DNA of 64,000 nucleotides from Hippophae tibetana. Its lineage: Eukaryota > Streptophyta > Magnoliopsida > Rosales > Elaeagnaceae. The notes below the pieces were generated by a model. That model did no database searches. It worked only from the letters and a program-made list of their open reading frames with translations, and was not told the DNA's origin. The DNA lies in assembly GCA_037013495.1 (NCBI GenBank), contig CM072803.1, positions 23,717,001-23,781,000 on the forward strand, given 5' to 3'. The position numbers and the translations under genes were made by a program. Positions 11,300 to 24,222 of this stretch are shown here, piece after piece. Numbering within the stretch: position 1 is the first letter of the stretch; each line of letters starts with the position of its first letter.

Positions 11300-14165
11300 T
11301 TTCTCCAAAATAATTAACTTAACTTTTAGTTTTTAAAATTATTAAGAACTAAGAATTGTTGTCATCTCATCAGCTATTTTTTTTCGTTGGTCATATACTT
11401 TACCAACACCTTTCCTTCTTGCACTTTCTCCCTTATAAAATTAAAATTTATTTCTGCATGATTTGTTCTAGAGTGAAGAACTAGATTTTTAATTAAACAT
11501 TCAACACTCACATTGTCACAAAAAATGATAGACACATTTGTTAGCAATACCATGACACATCTGTTGTTATGTGAGCCAATGTCCTAAACTCAGCCTCTAT
11601 TGAAGACCTAAAAACAACATTTTGCTTGCCTAATGACCAAGAGATTAATGAGAGACCCAGAAAAATACAAAAACCACATGCATTTTTCCTATCATTTAAG
11701 CATGATGTCCAATTAATATCGCAACAGGAACTAAGAGATAGATTGGGGCTTTGGTATAGATACAACCCATAAGCAAAAGTACCTGCAAGGTACCTTAACA
11801 CTCTCTTTGCAAAACTCCAATGCATATCAATGGGACATTAAAGAAATTGACAATTTGTTAATTGAAAATACAACCTCAGGTCTTGTGAGTGTGCAATATT
11901 GTAGTACACCTATAATTGTTCTATATTGAGTAAGATCAAATAAAGTTACTCTTGATGATTTTGATAATGTCTTCCCAATTGAAATTGGAGTTGAGATAGG
12001 CTTGGAATTTGCTAATTATTCCCTTTCAAGAAAATGAATGATATACCTTTGTTAACTGAGTTGGAAACCTTCAAAAGTTCTTGTTATCTCAAATCTAAGG
12101 ACAAAGTTTAAATGTTTTAGATTCTTTAAGGAAAAAACCATATATAGTTTGTTAATCATTGCTTGAATAAGTTATGAGTTGCACCTTGTTATGACTATAT
12201 CATCTACATAGACCAAGAAAATTACAAAATCATTACTAGAGGCATACAACAATATAGAGGAATCTAATGAGGAATATTTAAACCCCTATTGAAGTAGATG
12301 TGTGCTCAGTTTAATGAACTAAGCTCGTGGAGCTTGTTTGATCCCATAAAGAGCCTTTTTCAACTTACACATAATAAGACTTGTTTACACTCTCAAATCC
12401 CTCAAGCTGAATAATAAAAACATCTTTTTGCAAGTCATCAATCAAGAATGTATTGTTAATATCCAACTGTGTCAATGTTCAGCCTTTAGATAATGCTAGA
12501 GTTAACACCATTTGAATTGTGGATGATTTAATCATAAGATTAAATGTTTCTCTATAGTCAATACCAAGTGCTTGATCACACCCCTTGGAAATCACCCTAC
12601 TCTTTTATCTCTCCAAGCTTTTATTAGTTCACATGAAATACTCACTTATTTCCAATGATCTTTGCATTCAAACGAGGGATTATCTTCCAAGTATGATTGG
12701 CAATCAAGGCCTGAAATTCCTTCTTCATTGAATCAAACCATTTAGGTGTATTTAGAGCTTCAATCACAGTATTTGGTTCAACAAGTATGACTTACATAAC
12801 AAGAGCTTTAGGTTTATGGATACCACTCTTTACCCTTATGATTATAAAGTGTTAGTTAGACACCTTTGAAGGTTGTGGAACTTGACTTGAGTAAGTTGAA
12901 GGTAAGGTTAGAAGATTAATAAACATGTCAATTATGTTAGGATTAAAAGTTTTGAAAGTCTGGTTAGGATATGAGAGAACAGGTGATAGAAATTATGAGG
13001 ATATAGATTAAGTAGACTGTGATGATTGAGTTGTAGTCATTTGTGAAGAAGAAAAAGTAGAAAGTAAACAACCATAAGTGAAACACACAACAAAATTTGA
13101 ATCATTCATGTTTGAAGGAAACACATTAAAGATTGGTTTTGAAGTAGGAAGATTGACAAAATGAGGTGAGATAATGAGATTGTTCATATTATTTGAATTA
13201 GTTAATTAAGATTGTTTAAGGTAAGAAAAGGAAAAAAAATTATTCTCAAAAAACTAAATGAGGACTGAGGTATATGTGTTTAGTGATGACATTCATACAC
13301 CAAAACCTTTGTTATGAGGTGGATATCCTAAAAACATACAAGGAATGGATCTTGACTCTAGCTTTTTGAGTTGTATGGTCTTAAAAAAAGATAACATAAA
13401 TAGCGAAAGACTCAAAGGTAGTCATAATATGGTTTTTAATTGTTCAACAACTTATAAAGTGTTTTGGACAAAAGAGTTTATGAAGGCATTCTTGACTGCA
13501 TGTTCCCAGTAAACCAAAGGAAGGCCAGCTCGAATGAGTAAAGAGAAACTTGTCTCCACCACATGTCTATTCTTCCTTTTCATAACTCCATTTTGAGAAG
13601 GAGTGTAAGGGCAAGTAATTCTCTTATGATAACCTCCCTACAAGAGAAGATTTTCAAGTGCCTTGAACTCTCCACATCCATCACATAACTGCTTGATATC
13701 TACCCCTTACTGCTTTTTAACAAATCGATCAAAGTATTTAAAAACAAGCATAATTTGACTTTTTTGTGATCAAACATAAAACCATTAAAATCGTGAAAAA
13801 TTATCTACAAAATGTAAAAAACATCTTGAGCCATTCACAAAAATTACTGATGTAGGTCCATACATCTATATGTATTATTTTAAAGTGCCTTGGCTCTATT
13901 ATGAATATGTAGCATGGGCATTCTGTGAGCCTTGTCCAATTAATATGCATCGTATGTTTTAGGCAATAAATTTGGTATAGTACAAAGACCCAAAATTTGG
14001 AAAATATTCTTTATCACATCACTATAAGGATGGCCTAATTTGTCGTGCCACAAATTTTCATTTACTGAATTACTAGAGCACTACACATTATTCACAGAAC
14101 AAATAATATAGTTGTTTGAACAGTAGCCTACCTTGACTTGCATCTTTAACATTGAAGCCATTTAG
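11300..14165 (-). pseudogene. Ty1/copia pol remnant: GAG-pre-integrase, integrase, RT, RNase H
   Basis: Read right to left, the domains follow normal copia order. The pre-integrase motif (LWHDKLGHP-like) is near 14030-14060. The integrase core (GEFKALENLL, then ITCPYTPSQNGVMKRKNRHVVET) is at 13540-13690, and its C-terminal part (CMFLGYPPHNKGF) at 13310-13350. The RT start (TPKWFDSMKKEFQALI) is at 12700-12760. The RT active site YVDDIVIT is near 12190-12212. RNase H (HWSFAKRVLRYLAGT at 11780-11825, SSIEAEFRTLAHIT at 11550-11600) continues to about 11320. Many stops and frameshifts make it nonfunctional. The 5' part (protease, gag, 5' LTR) is missing beyond about 14165. Confidence 0.92.
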
Positions 14166-16335
14166 AAGACTGAGAGTCTCCATAAGAGGTAATTGTAATA
14201 ATAATAATTATATTGTTTCAATTGAGTTTCATTTCTACTATCGTTCTTATTATAATTATGTTTTCATTCTAGGAATCAAAGATAACTTAGTTATTATTTT
14301 TCTTTATTACTTTAGTTTAAGCAAATAATTTTACCAAATATCTTCATTTTTTTTATAAATACAATTTAATAATATATTTATTTTAATAATTAAATATTTT
14401 ATTGATTTTAGAAATCAATTATTATCTTAAATTTATTTATTTATTAGCATCCATAATTTTATTTAAATATTATTATAATTTATCTATATTGTACATTTAT
14501 ATAAAGAAGAACCCGTTATGTAATTAGCTTTCAATGATCAGTTAGTCTAATTTATTTCTTTTTCCTAAATTACTTGGAGAGTTTTTCCAAAAGATATATT
14601 TAATCTTTATTGTTTTCGACTTAAGATAATTTGTATTTTAATAATCTCTATTTGTGGTATAAGTATTTTTCTTTAAAATTTATCGTTTCACAAATTATCT
14701 TTCATCTATTTATTATAAATTTATAATAAATAAAATATAATATTATTAATAAATATAATTAAATATGTATAATTATATAAAAAAAATTATTATATAAATT
14801 ATAATTATGATATATAAATATATAAATTTTTAAAAAATATCTTTACATAGTGCTCCTAGACTTTGCGAATTTCAATAAATGCTGCCGACCTAATAATTTG
14901 GATGCTGTTTGCTAGTTTGCTACCAAGTACCGACTGCATCTCATCCATGACTTTAAGCAGGTTTTTTTTTTCTTTCTTTTTTTCTTTTTATCAATATAAA
15001 TATATTTTTAAAATTTATATTTATAAAAATAATATTTTTTTTATAAATATTTAGATATTTTTATCATTAAAATATTTAATATATTATTTTATATTAAAAT
15101 TTATTTAAATTAAAATATAATTATTTAAATCTATTTAATAACAAATATTATTTAATTAAAATTTATTTTTGTTATTATAAATTTACGAAATATTATTTAT
15201 TTTTATTTTTTTGAAATATACATTACTCATTAGCCATTGAAAATTACAGGAAAACAAAAAGGCTGGAACTCACACCTAAAACAATAATATAGACACTACT
15301 TATCAATGAATTACTGGGTTGATGGCCATATGGGTAGGTTAATTAACGAATAATTATTTATTCTCACGACAGAATAAGTTAAATGTGCAAATTATATTAA
15401 TAGTAATTTAAATTTTTTTAGGTGTATTACAGCATTTTTAAAAACTATTTAGAAAATTACATGAAAAATAAAAAAAATACATTAATAATATTAAGCAGAT
15501 TTTAATTATATGAATGATATTAAATGAGTTAACCGATCATGATATAATTTAAACGATATTTAAATAAATAATTTTCAATATTAAATTATTAGATGAATTT
15601 TTTATAATAATAAAAATATATAATTAAATAAAAAAGTGTTATTTTTATAATTATAAATATAAAATATTACTTTTTTTAATTTTTTTTATTAAGTAACATA
15701 TCATAAATACCCTATAAATAATAAATAATTTATCCATACAATTGACATCTTTTCATAAAAAATATATTATATGTAAAAAATATTACATAAATCTTTGAAA
15801 TTAGTTTATTTGTATATTTTAGTTCTTTAAATTAGAAATGATATCATTTAATATTTTAATTTTATAAAAAATATCAATTAAAGAAAAATTATATCATTAT
15901 ATTTTCCCTCCCTTACTTAGCATACATGAAAGCCAAATATATTTCTCTGATAAATATAAGAAATCTCCATATACTTGACCAATCTCACATGAACCAATCT
16001 TATATGCAACAACCCACAAAATTTTCACATGAACCAAGCTTCCAAAAAATTATTAAGACCGTATGTTTGTATTGAGACTTGAGAGGATTAGGTGTAAGTA
16101 GAATTTCTCTTTTCAATCCCCAAATTGAAAACATCTGCTCTGTAAAAACACCAGCCACCCACAGCCACTATCATGATATCAAATCGCAAGCGAATTCTAG
16201 TTTGGCTTATTTGGGTTAGTCCAAAAACATTTAATTGGTGAACTTGTGGATTTATGCCGAAACTAATTGGCATAAGTGTAGTTCTTTTTTTTTTTTTTTT
16301 TTCCTACAAACATAATTGTAGTTTTAATTTAGTCA
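14166..16335. other. Very AT-rich intergenic DNA, no gene seen
   Basis: Mostly A/T runs and simple repeats. A poly-T run of about 19 bases is near 16284-16302. The short frames here (for example 14863-15054 and 16088-16273) show no motif. I recognise no element boundary. Confidence 0.5.
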
Positions 16336-16340
16336 TAATC

Positions 16341-16760
16341 TGTTGGGACATTATAAACGAAAAAAAAAGTAAAAAAATAAAAGAAAGGAAGAAAAAAAAA
16401 CAAATACATTTTTTTGTTACATGATTCGATAAATTAATTTAATCTACGTCAAAATTTTATCAAATTCAATTAATATTAATTCTTTAACATAAAATACTTA
16501 TCTTTCTACCCTAATATAGTCCATATTCCAACAATAACGTTAATAACATAAAATCATACTCAAATCAAAATCTCAAATACACCCAATCTCTTATAGACAA
16601 ATAACCCAAACAATTAAGATAATTTTTGTTGTAATATCTCGCCAAATAGTAGCTACAAATCTCAATTTGACATAATATCAAAAGCCATCGGTATTAAAGA
16701 TCAATATGGCTTTTTAGTGCTTCATACTTCAACTCGTACTAACAATGATCAATATTCATT
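16341..16760 (+). repeat. Possible copia LTR remnant
   Basis: Starts TGTTGGGACA and includes TTACATGATTCGATAA, then TCTACGTC. Such phrases are typical of plant copia LTRs (the 'TTACGTGGTTCGG..CTACGTCC' block). There is no partner and no clear end, because a CACTA terminus begins at 16761. It could equally be unrelated AT-rich sequence. Confidence 0.3.
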
Positions 16761-16960
16761 CACTACTACAAAAAGTACATATGATCTTGGTTTTTAACCG
16801 TGATCGTAGGTCTATAATCACGGTTATAAGAACCGAAACTTATGTGAGAAAGACCATAGATAACGACCTATGACCTCAGTTATTAGAAAACCGAGGTCAT
16901 AAGATGTACTTAGGTTTTCTAATAACCGAGACCTTAGGATATACATAAATTTTAAAAAAA
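16761..16960 (+). mobile_element. CACTA transposon left terminus, orphan
   Basis: Starts with CACTACTACAAAAAGTAC, followed by subterminal repeats containing ATCACGGTTAT, ACCGAGGTCATA and AATAACCGAGACC. The first 80 bases align well with the reverse complement of the right end of the element at 31292-34482, so both belong to one family. The flanking trinucleotide is ATT. No right end flanked by ATT was found, so the element is probably truncated, and what follows after about 16960 cannot be assigned. Confidence 0.75.
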
Positions 16961-17299
16961 TATATAATTAATAATTATAATATTAAAAATTAATATAAAT
17001 TATAATAAATTTATTAAAAACAATATTAAAAATTATATTATATTAAAATTAAAAGTATAATTATATTCGAGAGTTTATTATACACTAAAACATAATAAAA
17101 ACTTACTATTACAAACTAATTTTATTATTAATTACAAGCATAAATATACTACAAAACCAATTATAATAATAGTTACTATTTTTCAACTTATTGAAAAATC
17201 TATCTCAAGTCTTTCTTGACTCTATCTTCTACAAATATATATTCGATTGCATCTTTTGTCAACTGAAATATTTATCTCCTATCTGAATCACCTGCAATA

Positions 17300-17379
17300 T
17301 TAAGTAAGAATAATAATCAACTGAATTGTAATTATAGAATTAAGTAAGAATAATAATCAACTGAATTGTAATTATAGAA
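17300..17379. repeat. Perfect 40-bp tandem duplication
   Basis: Two identical 40-bp units begin TTAAGTAAGAATAAT. No coding content. It lies downstream of the orphan CACTA terminus and may be inside that element. Confidence 0.9.
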
Positions 17380-17791
17380 AAATATTAAACGTCTTCAAGC
17401 ATCCCAGTTTCCATTACATGCATCATTTATAAGAGCATTCGAACGTCAATGTTAATTAAGATAACTTAAAACCTTAATCGCCAACTCTTGGCTTTCTAAT
17501 TGCATGTTATTACTAAATATCCAAACCATTTTAGATTCTTTTTTTTTATTTTTCTAATTTGGCTTTGGAGCCACTAATTCTATCAATCTCCACCCTAACT
17601 CAAAGAGATAAATATCAAGTATCACATTATGACTTGTCTATACAGGTCTTCATTGCACCCTATTTATAAGTAGTATACATCTACTACTTCATTTTCAACC
17701 AAAAAAAACTTTACTTGGGTTTTTCCTATCTTGATAGTAACTTTTTAACACTAAAAACAGTAACTATTTCATTAAACTTGACCCATTTATC

Positions 17792-18180
17792 TTATTTCAT
17801 GTTTCCATCACTAACGTAAGATTTCAAATTTAACTTTAATCCAATATTTATCTTACCCTTAATGGTTGTTGTTGCTTCACCTTGAATAGGATTCCCAATC
17901 AACTTGTATTGGCTTTCTTTCCTTATTCCTTTCATTATGACCAATAAACCTTTACTTATTTTTATAGACTTGTTCCTTACATAGAAATCAAAACCAAGGG
18001 AATCCAACTTACTCAACGAAATTAAAATTTTCCTTAAACTATTAACAAATCTCTCATCATCAACTATTCGGATAATTCCATCATTCATTTTTATCTTGAC
18101 AGTACATTTTCTAAGCCTTGCTCCTTGATCTATTGAACCCCATGAGATCTAATCTCATGTTGTTCCTCAATAGCTTAATG
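17792..18180 (-). pseudogene. Ty1/copia protease/pre-integrase fragment
   Basis: A 98-codon minus-strand frame starts MNDGIIRIVDDERFVNSL and continues with RKILISLSKLDSLGFDF, KISKGLLVIMKG and YKLIGNPIQGEA. This follows the conserved text after the copia protease, usually 'V.HVP.L..NLISL..LD..G...', then 'KG..V..KG' and a serine- or alanine-rich end. Nothing upstream or downstream of this short piece continues the polyprotein, so it is an isolated fragment of another copia element. Confidence 0.75.
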
Positions 18181-18519
18181 ATAGAGCGGTCAAAATATAT
18201 AACTTATTCAAAATAAGTAAATATACTTCAAGTGAACTTCAGATTGTAAATCCCAAGTAGCATTAATGTGACAACTCTATTGAACTTTTAACAATGGTAT
18301 TATCCTTTTTCTCAAGTTCTTGATTGGTAATGAATTTTTGCCACTAAATTTTCTTCATGTGATGCATCTTATTTTAATGGCTCTATCCAATCCAATATGC
18401 TATTATGATCACTTTGACACTTTTGTAGAGTATTTTTTTTATTTAGACATTTATGTACGGTAGATACACGAAAAATGTTTTGAACTTGTGACTAATGTAC
18501 AAAAACTTGATAGTTAAAT

Positions 18520-19220
18520 TTTAAAAAACTCCCAAGATAATCTCTTAAGCAATTGCAGTGGTTTTAAAAAGTTAAATTATTTTTATAATTTAGTTACAAA
18601 AAATAAATCTTAAACATTCTAACAATTTGTTGTTTAGTGAAATAGAATTTTAAATTCTAAATTAAATTACATCTAAAGGAAAGCAAGTAAACTAAAACAT
18701 ATAAATTAAAGCCATAAATTAAAGTAGAGAGTATGACCCTTTATGAACATAACAAATTAAGTTATTTAAATATAAGCTAAATTTATTAGTTTATTTTCTT
18801 TTTAAATAAAACTCTTTATAATCATGGTGAGATCTCAATGATAATCACTTAATCAATTCTTTCTTGAAATTGATTAATTGGTAAGCTAAAAAATATATAT
18901 ACTAAAATATTTAATTAATGAATAACTTCCTTTGTCAAGCAATTGTAGATATATTATTTAATTATAAATAAAGATTTAACCTATCTTTGATTTATAATTA
19001 AAGTCATTTTTCAATCATCTAAATTAATATAAATCAATGAAATTAAAATATATCCTTATTCACTATCCATAACTAAGCGCAAATGATGTATCTAATGCTT
19101 AATTCTAAAATATTTTCTTTAATCATAAATCAAGACTTAAAATTCCATATATAGATTTAGTCAATCATAGTTATTAACAAAAGTCAATTCAACTATAAAA
19201 TATATCAGATTAGAAAGAGA
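18520..19220 (+). repeat. Dispersed noncoding repeat X, copy 2
   Basis: Partner of 8345-9340. It shares GTGGTTTTAAAAAGTTA, AAATTCTAAATTAAATT, GCAAGTAAA and the later AATAACTTCCTT and TATAATTAAAG clauses in the same order. It is more diverged and shorter than copy 1. No protein coding potential. Confidence 0.6.
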
Positions 19221-19270
19221 AGTAAAAATATTTGTGAGTGTTGACGATATTCGTGAATAAAATATTTATT

Positions 19271-20519
19271 TGTAATATTAATTTTTAGGTGTCTTTCAAG
19301 AATGTTTTTCAGCCAAAGAACCTATCGAGTCTTAACGATCACATCTCAGGTATATCCTTGTTATCATGCATGTTAGATTTCATATTAGACATATATGAAC
19401 ATTGTTCAAATAAGTTACTTGATCAATCGATTGGTGATTAGATCGATCAAGTTTAATCAAAACTCCCTGAATTAGTTTTAAATATGACTAGATCGATGGA
19501 ATCATTAACTCAATCGATCAATATTAATGACTAGATTGATCTATTTATTTGTAAATTAATTAATTGTTTCACTAGATCGATCAAACTACTCATAGTGGAC
19601 CGATCGAGCAGCCATACTAGATCGATCGAGCTAAGTCTAGATTGATTGAATGGTCAGGCTTTCAAGTGTGACCTATTTTTTGCTCAAACTAATTTGTTTT
19701 ATTACTATTTTATCCTTATGTTTTAAATCTATTTTAAATAATCTTTATTTTTTGTAATAGATCTTTGACATAGGGTTTTTATTAATGTTATTTAATCATA
19801 CCATTTGCTCAATTTTTTTGTTAACTACATTCAAGCATTCTTTTCTACATCTTTTTTGTCTATCGAGTTTTGGTAAAACTATTCAAGTAGGTTTTTTCAT
19901 TGAGTTAATTTGTCTTGTGTTGTGTTTAATGAATTAATAAGCCTACAATATTTGTGATATTGTACTTTACACTGATTTTTCTAAGGTTGTTAGTTGGTTT
20001 TGATTTATTTGATATATTTGTTAAATCATCTAGTTAGGATTCTTCATTATTGAATATGTTATAGAACACACATTTGTACTTATGGTATTGTGTTGACTTT
20101 TTTAGGTGTCAACTGTATGGGTTCGAATAACTCGTGTGATTAGAGTTCATCATAATGTTTGTTTGGATTCGAACACCTTTCTTGTAGAGACTATGATGAA
20201 AGCATCGAATTGGAAGTATATTACTTAGGGGGCTTTACCTTAGTGGATAGTTTGAGTCATAGTCTTGTAATTGGACTTTATTTTTCATAGTAGATAGTTA
20301 GGTGGTCCGATCAACTCGTGGTTTTCCTTTTAGATCATTAGTGTGACCTAAGTTGTTTTCACCTGAAAAACTTGTGTCTTAATCTTTATATTTTCATTTT
20401 TTTTATTTTCATGTGATTACATGCCTATCCATTTATGAAAATTTTAATTTGTTATAATTTCACTAATTATCTACTAATCCCTTCCAGCTTATTAGATTTA
20501 ACTAAAAAAGAAACTTTCA
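19271..20519 (+). repeat. Copia 5' LTR, 1249 bp, GATCGATC-rich
   Basis: Starts TGTAATATTAATTTT and ends AAACTTTCA, just before a primer-binding site. Read in the same sense it aligns with the LTRs at 55970-57132 and 59790-60995. All three share ACATATTTGAAC-like text and a segment of about 250 bp packed with GATCGAT, TAGATCGATC and similar units (here about 19430-19660). This is the 5' LTR of a plus-strand element whose gag follows. Confidence 0.8.
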
Positions 20520-20521
20520 AT

Positions 20522-20535
20522 TGGTATCCAAATAG
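20522..20535 (+). other. Primer-binding site (initiator tRNA-Met type, decayed)
   Basis: TGGTATCC begins 2 bases after the LTR. The first seven bases match the canonical plant copia site TGGTATCAGAGC, and the rest has diverged. Its position between LTR and gag supports the call. Confidence 0.6.
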
Positions 20536-20571
20536 GTCACTAGATACATTTAGTGTACCTAGGACCTTGTT

Positions 20572-21300
20572 ATGGATCATTTAAGAGAGAATTCTTCAAC
20601 TACCCATACATCTTACTTTGATGGATCTAATTGTCCATATTAAAAGACTCACATGAGAGCCTTTTTACAGTCTATAGATGAAAGTGTCTTGAACTCTGTA
20701 CTTTATTGGTGGGAATCACCTGTGATTACTAAAGATAATTTAGTCACTCCTTAGCCTAGGAATGAATGTATCAATATAGATAAAACTACTAGCATATGGA
20801 ATTGAAAGGGTATTAATGCTATTTTTAGTAATGTATCTACTGATGAGTTTTGTCATATTTCTCACGTTAATATTGCTAAGCATGCTTGAGATATTTTAGA
20901 GGTTACCCATAAGGAAATCACACAAGTTAAACTAGCTAAATTTTACATGCTTGGTTGTCATTTTGGAAATCTTTTGATGAAAGAAGATGAAGCTTTCTCT
21001 AAATTTTATATTGTATTATATGATATTACTAACACCTTTGCCAACCTTGGAAAAAAAATTGATGATTTCAGAATAGTTTGAAAGATTATCTACTCATTAC
21101 CAAATCGCTTCCATGCAAAGGTTATTGCCATTGATGAAAGGAAGGATGTTGACACCATCAAAATAGAGGAACTAGTTAGTTCATTTAAAACCTTTGGGAT
21201 AAGTTTACAAAACCTCTAAAGAACGAAAGTGTTGCTTTAAAAAATGCTATGATTGAAGACAATGATAATGATGATAAAGAAATGGTACTCTTAGCATAAA
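20572..21300 (+). pseudogene. Ty1/copia gag remnant (UBN2 type)
   Basis: One frame starts at ATG 20572 (MDHLRENSS, then YFDGSNCPY) and remains readable for over 200 codons. It includes NAIFSNVSTDEFCHIS, DILEVTHKEITQVKLAKF, MKEDEAFSKFYIVLYDITNT, IIYSLPNRFHAKVIAIDE and DTIKIEELVSSFKTF. This is the classic copia gag core that packages element RNA. It is broken by several stops at positions where gag has Trp or Arg; for example the Trp of 'AWDIL' is TGA and the Arg before KIIYSLP is TGA. The element ends near 21300: no zinc knuckle, pol or 3' LTR follows. Confidence 0.9.
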
Positions 21301-21435
21301 ATGATGTGTACCAATATAAACGTCTTTGTTAGATACTATATCATAAAATGTACAAACTTTTTCATAAAAATTATTTAAACATGACATCAACTTTCTTCAC
21401 AGTTTTAAACATATGAATATACATGTCATTTTTCT

Positions 21436-22043
21436 AAAAGCAATGCTTGAATAAAAAGTAGAGTATATTCCCTACTTAGGAATTTGGTTGTCTTGTATTC
21501 CTACCCTTAACACTGAACTTCTTCTCTTTTTTAGATAAAACAAACACAATTTATTTTTCAATTATTAGTAATATTCTTAAATTAATTATTTATTGTAAAA
21601 GAAATCAACCTTGATGGAAGAATTTACCTAGTTAAGCTTGTCATAATAAAAACTAACAACTTTCCTATGATTCACTCTTTCTAACTAGAACGACTTGATA
21701 TTTTATTCTTGATTTGATCATTTAAAAAATGTACTGATAAAAAAATGCATGAATAAAAAATGGAGTAGGTTCCATTACCTAAGAATATATCTATCTTATA
21801 TTCCTATCTTTATCACTAACTCCTTTTTCTTTTGAGCAAAACCTAACATAATTTATTTTCTAATCATTAATAACATCATCAACTTAATTAGTTATTGTAA
21901 AAAAATTAATCCTTAAAAGAATAATTTACCTTGTTGAACATGTCGAATTAAAAATAAATAACTTCTCATCTTGACATTTCACTCTTTTTAACTTGAATGC
22001 TTCGATATTTTATCCTTGAACCGACTAAGTAGAAATGTACTGA
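21436..22043 (+). repeat. Imperfect tandem duplication, unit about 300 bp
   Basis: The segment from AATGCTTGAATAAAAAGTAGAG (about 21440) is repeated from AATGCATGAATAAAAAATGGAG (about 21746), an offset near 306 bp. Both copies continue through CTTGTATTCCTA/CTTATATTCCTA, AATTTATTTT, GTTATTGTAAAA and GATATTTTATYCTTGA. The copies are clearly diverged. There is no coding frame. Function and family unknown. Confidence 0.75.
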
Positions 22044-23513
22044 TAACAATAATATTTTAGAGAGAGAAATATTGTAGGGATAAAGGATGGAATTGTGTGT
22101 GAGAAAGAGAGTTGTCCATGCATCCTTTTATAGCCAAAATTGTATCCTTATTGGTTACCCTCGTCGATAGCATTCTACTCACGACAGGGAGCCCTTAGCG
22201 AGATCTCGATGACTTTTGCCAATCTTTCGTCAACTAGCTTGCTTGTAATCGCTAACCACTTGCTCGTTACTCTCATTGGCGTTACCGGCAAGTATGTTGT
22301 GAGACGTCATCAAGCTTAGCTAGAAAAGCTTTAATAATTTGCAAAAATATAATTTTTACACAAAAATTCTCGATAAAATTATTATATCTTAAAATATTCC
22401 TCAAAATATACTTCATAATTTTTTTAAAATTAATTACAATGACTCAAAGTTTCATACTAACATTGTAAAAATTGGTCAATTAAATAATATTATTTTAATA
22501 ATTTTTCTATAAAAGTAAATATTTTTATAGTTAAGTGATTAAATATAATTAAAATACGAGCTAATAAAAATGGTAGAAATTAAAATTATATAAATTGTTT
22601 AAGAAAAAATCAACAACAATAATATTCTAATATAATATTATTTAAATATAAATTATTTAAAAAATATAATAGAGACAAACCTCAAATATTAAAACAAATA
22701 TTTGTTGAAAAAATATTTCATATTAGCTATCACTTTATTATTATTAAAATAAAATGAAAAACTTTAATTATATTTTAATTACTCGACAAGAAAAAAATTA
22801 TATTTTACAATCTACCTTACTAAAAGCACTTGGTTAAAACTTTTCTTTTGGTTTTTTTATGTTGAGTTAATTATCTATTTTTATATTAATTTTATTATTC
22901 AATAATTTTATATCATTATCTCAGGACTTGTTTGATAACAATTTAATTTTTATTTTTTATTTTTTTTTTCAAATGATTTTTCAATCAAACATGTTTGCTA
23001 ACTATTTTTTATTTTTATTTTTACTTTTTTAAAGAATTATTATAAAAAATATGAGGTGATTTATAATTCTTTAAAAAATAGATTTTTTTTTTATTTTCAC
23101 CAAAAAGTTTTTGAAAATAAATAAAGTTTTACGACTTTTGTATTTGCAAATATTCGAGGAAAATAATTAAAAACATAAAATATGAAAATAAAACCAAAGA
23201 AATATTTATTTTAAGTTTTAAAAAAATATTATCAAAGAAATTTGTAAGTTATTTTGATTTTTTTATTAAAAATCATAAAGTAAATATTTTTACCAAATAT
23301 ATTAGTGATTATTTTTACAAAATATTATAAATCACAAAACCAATTATTTAATCATAAATCATAAATCATAAATTACAATCGTTATTAAAATAGACTTTAA
23401 TTTTTCATATTCTCAATTTCCTCGTTCATGCAATTATTGTTTTTATTAATAAATTTTTTATATCTCCTGTATAAATATCTACTGAAATTTTACTACATAA
23501 ATTAATAAAACAA

Positions 23514-23619
23514 TGTTAACACTCTTTAGAAACTTACTATTTTTAATTGACTAATCAATGACAAACCTGATCTATTTCTCGTCTTTGTAACAATTAATAA
23601 TAATAGCTAAGTTATTTAA

Positions 23620-23666
<47 letters not shown>

Positions 23667-23800
23667 ACGATCACAGGTTGAAATAAAACAACAGTTAATA
23701 ATCTTTAGAAACTTGCCATTTTTAATTAAATAGTCAATGATAAACCTAATCTATTTCTCGTGCTTGTAACAATTAAAAATAATAGTTAAGTCATAATTTA
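23514..23800 (+). repeat. Direct repeat flanking a (TA)n microsatellite
   Basis: About 105 bp containing CTTTAGAAACTT, ATTTTTAATT and CTATTTCTCGT is present twice, at about 23514-23620 and 23695-23800. The copies are separated by a (TA)n run at 23622-23664. They differ at scattered sites, so the duplication is not recent. Confidence 0.8.
23622..23664. repeat. (TA)n microsatellite
   Basis: An uninterrupted alternating A/T run of 43 bases. Confidence 0.95.
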
Positions 23801-24087
23801 AACAAAAACAAAGATATATATTAAGCTATCATATATTCAAATTACATAAAAAAAAATTAAAATAATTTACATAAAAGTTTCCAATGTTATAATTACTCTT
23901 ATTTCACTATTTATCTTCTACAAAAGTTGTTTGCAATGATTTTCAAAGATTATTTTTTTAAAAAATCTTTTTTTATCAAATCTTATGTATACAATAATAA
24001 CGTAATGTAATTGACTTTCAATTAATAATGAATCCTACAATTATTTTATCTTTTTATATCGACGATTATAATTTACATATAATTTAA

Positions 24088-24222
24088 TGCATATAATATT
24101 ATTTATTTCTTTTATATTGATTTGTATATTTGACATATAACATTATTTATTTCTTTTATATTGATTTGTATATTTGACATATAACATTATTTATTTCTTT
24201 TATATTGATTTGTATATTTGAA
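24088..24222 (+). repeat. 44-bp tandem repeat, three units
   Basis: Three consecutive near-identical units contain ATTATTTATTTCTTTTATAT and TGATTTGTATATTTG, with a 44-bp offset. There are no spacers, so it is a tandem repeat and not a CRISPR array. Confidence 0.9.

Noticed and set aside
24088..24222. Possible CRISPR-like array
   Set aside because: The 44-bp units are directly adjacent without unique spacers, and the context is plant nuclear DNA.
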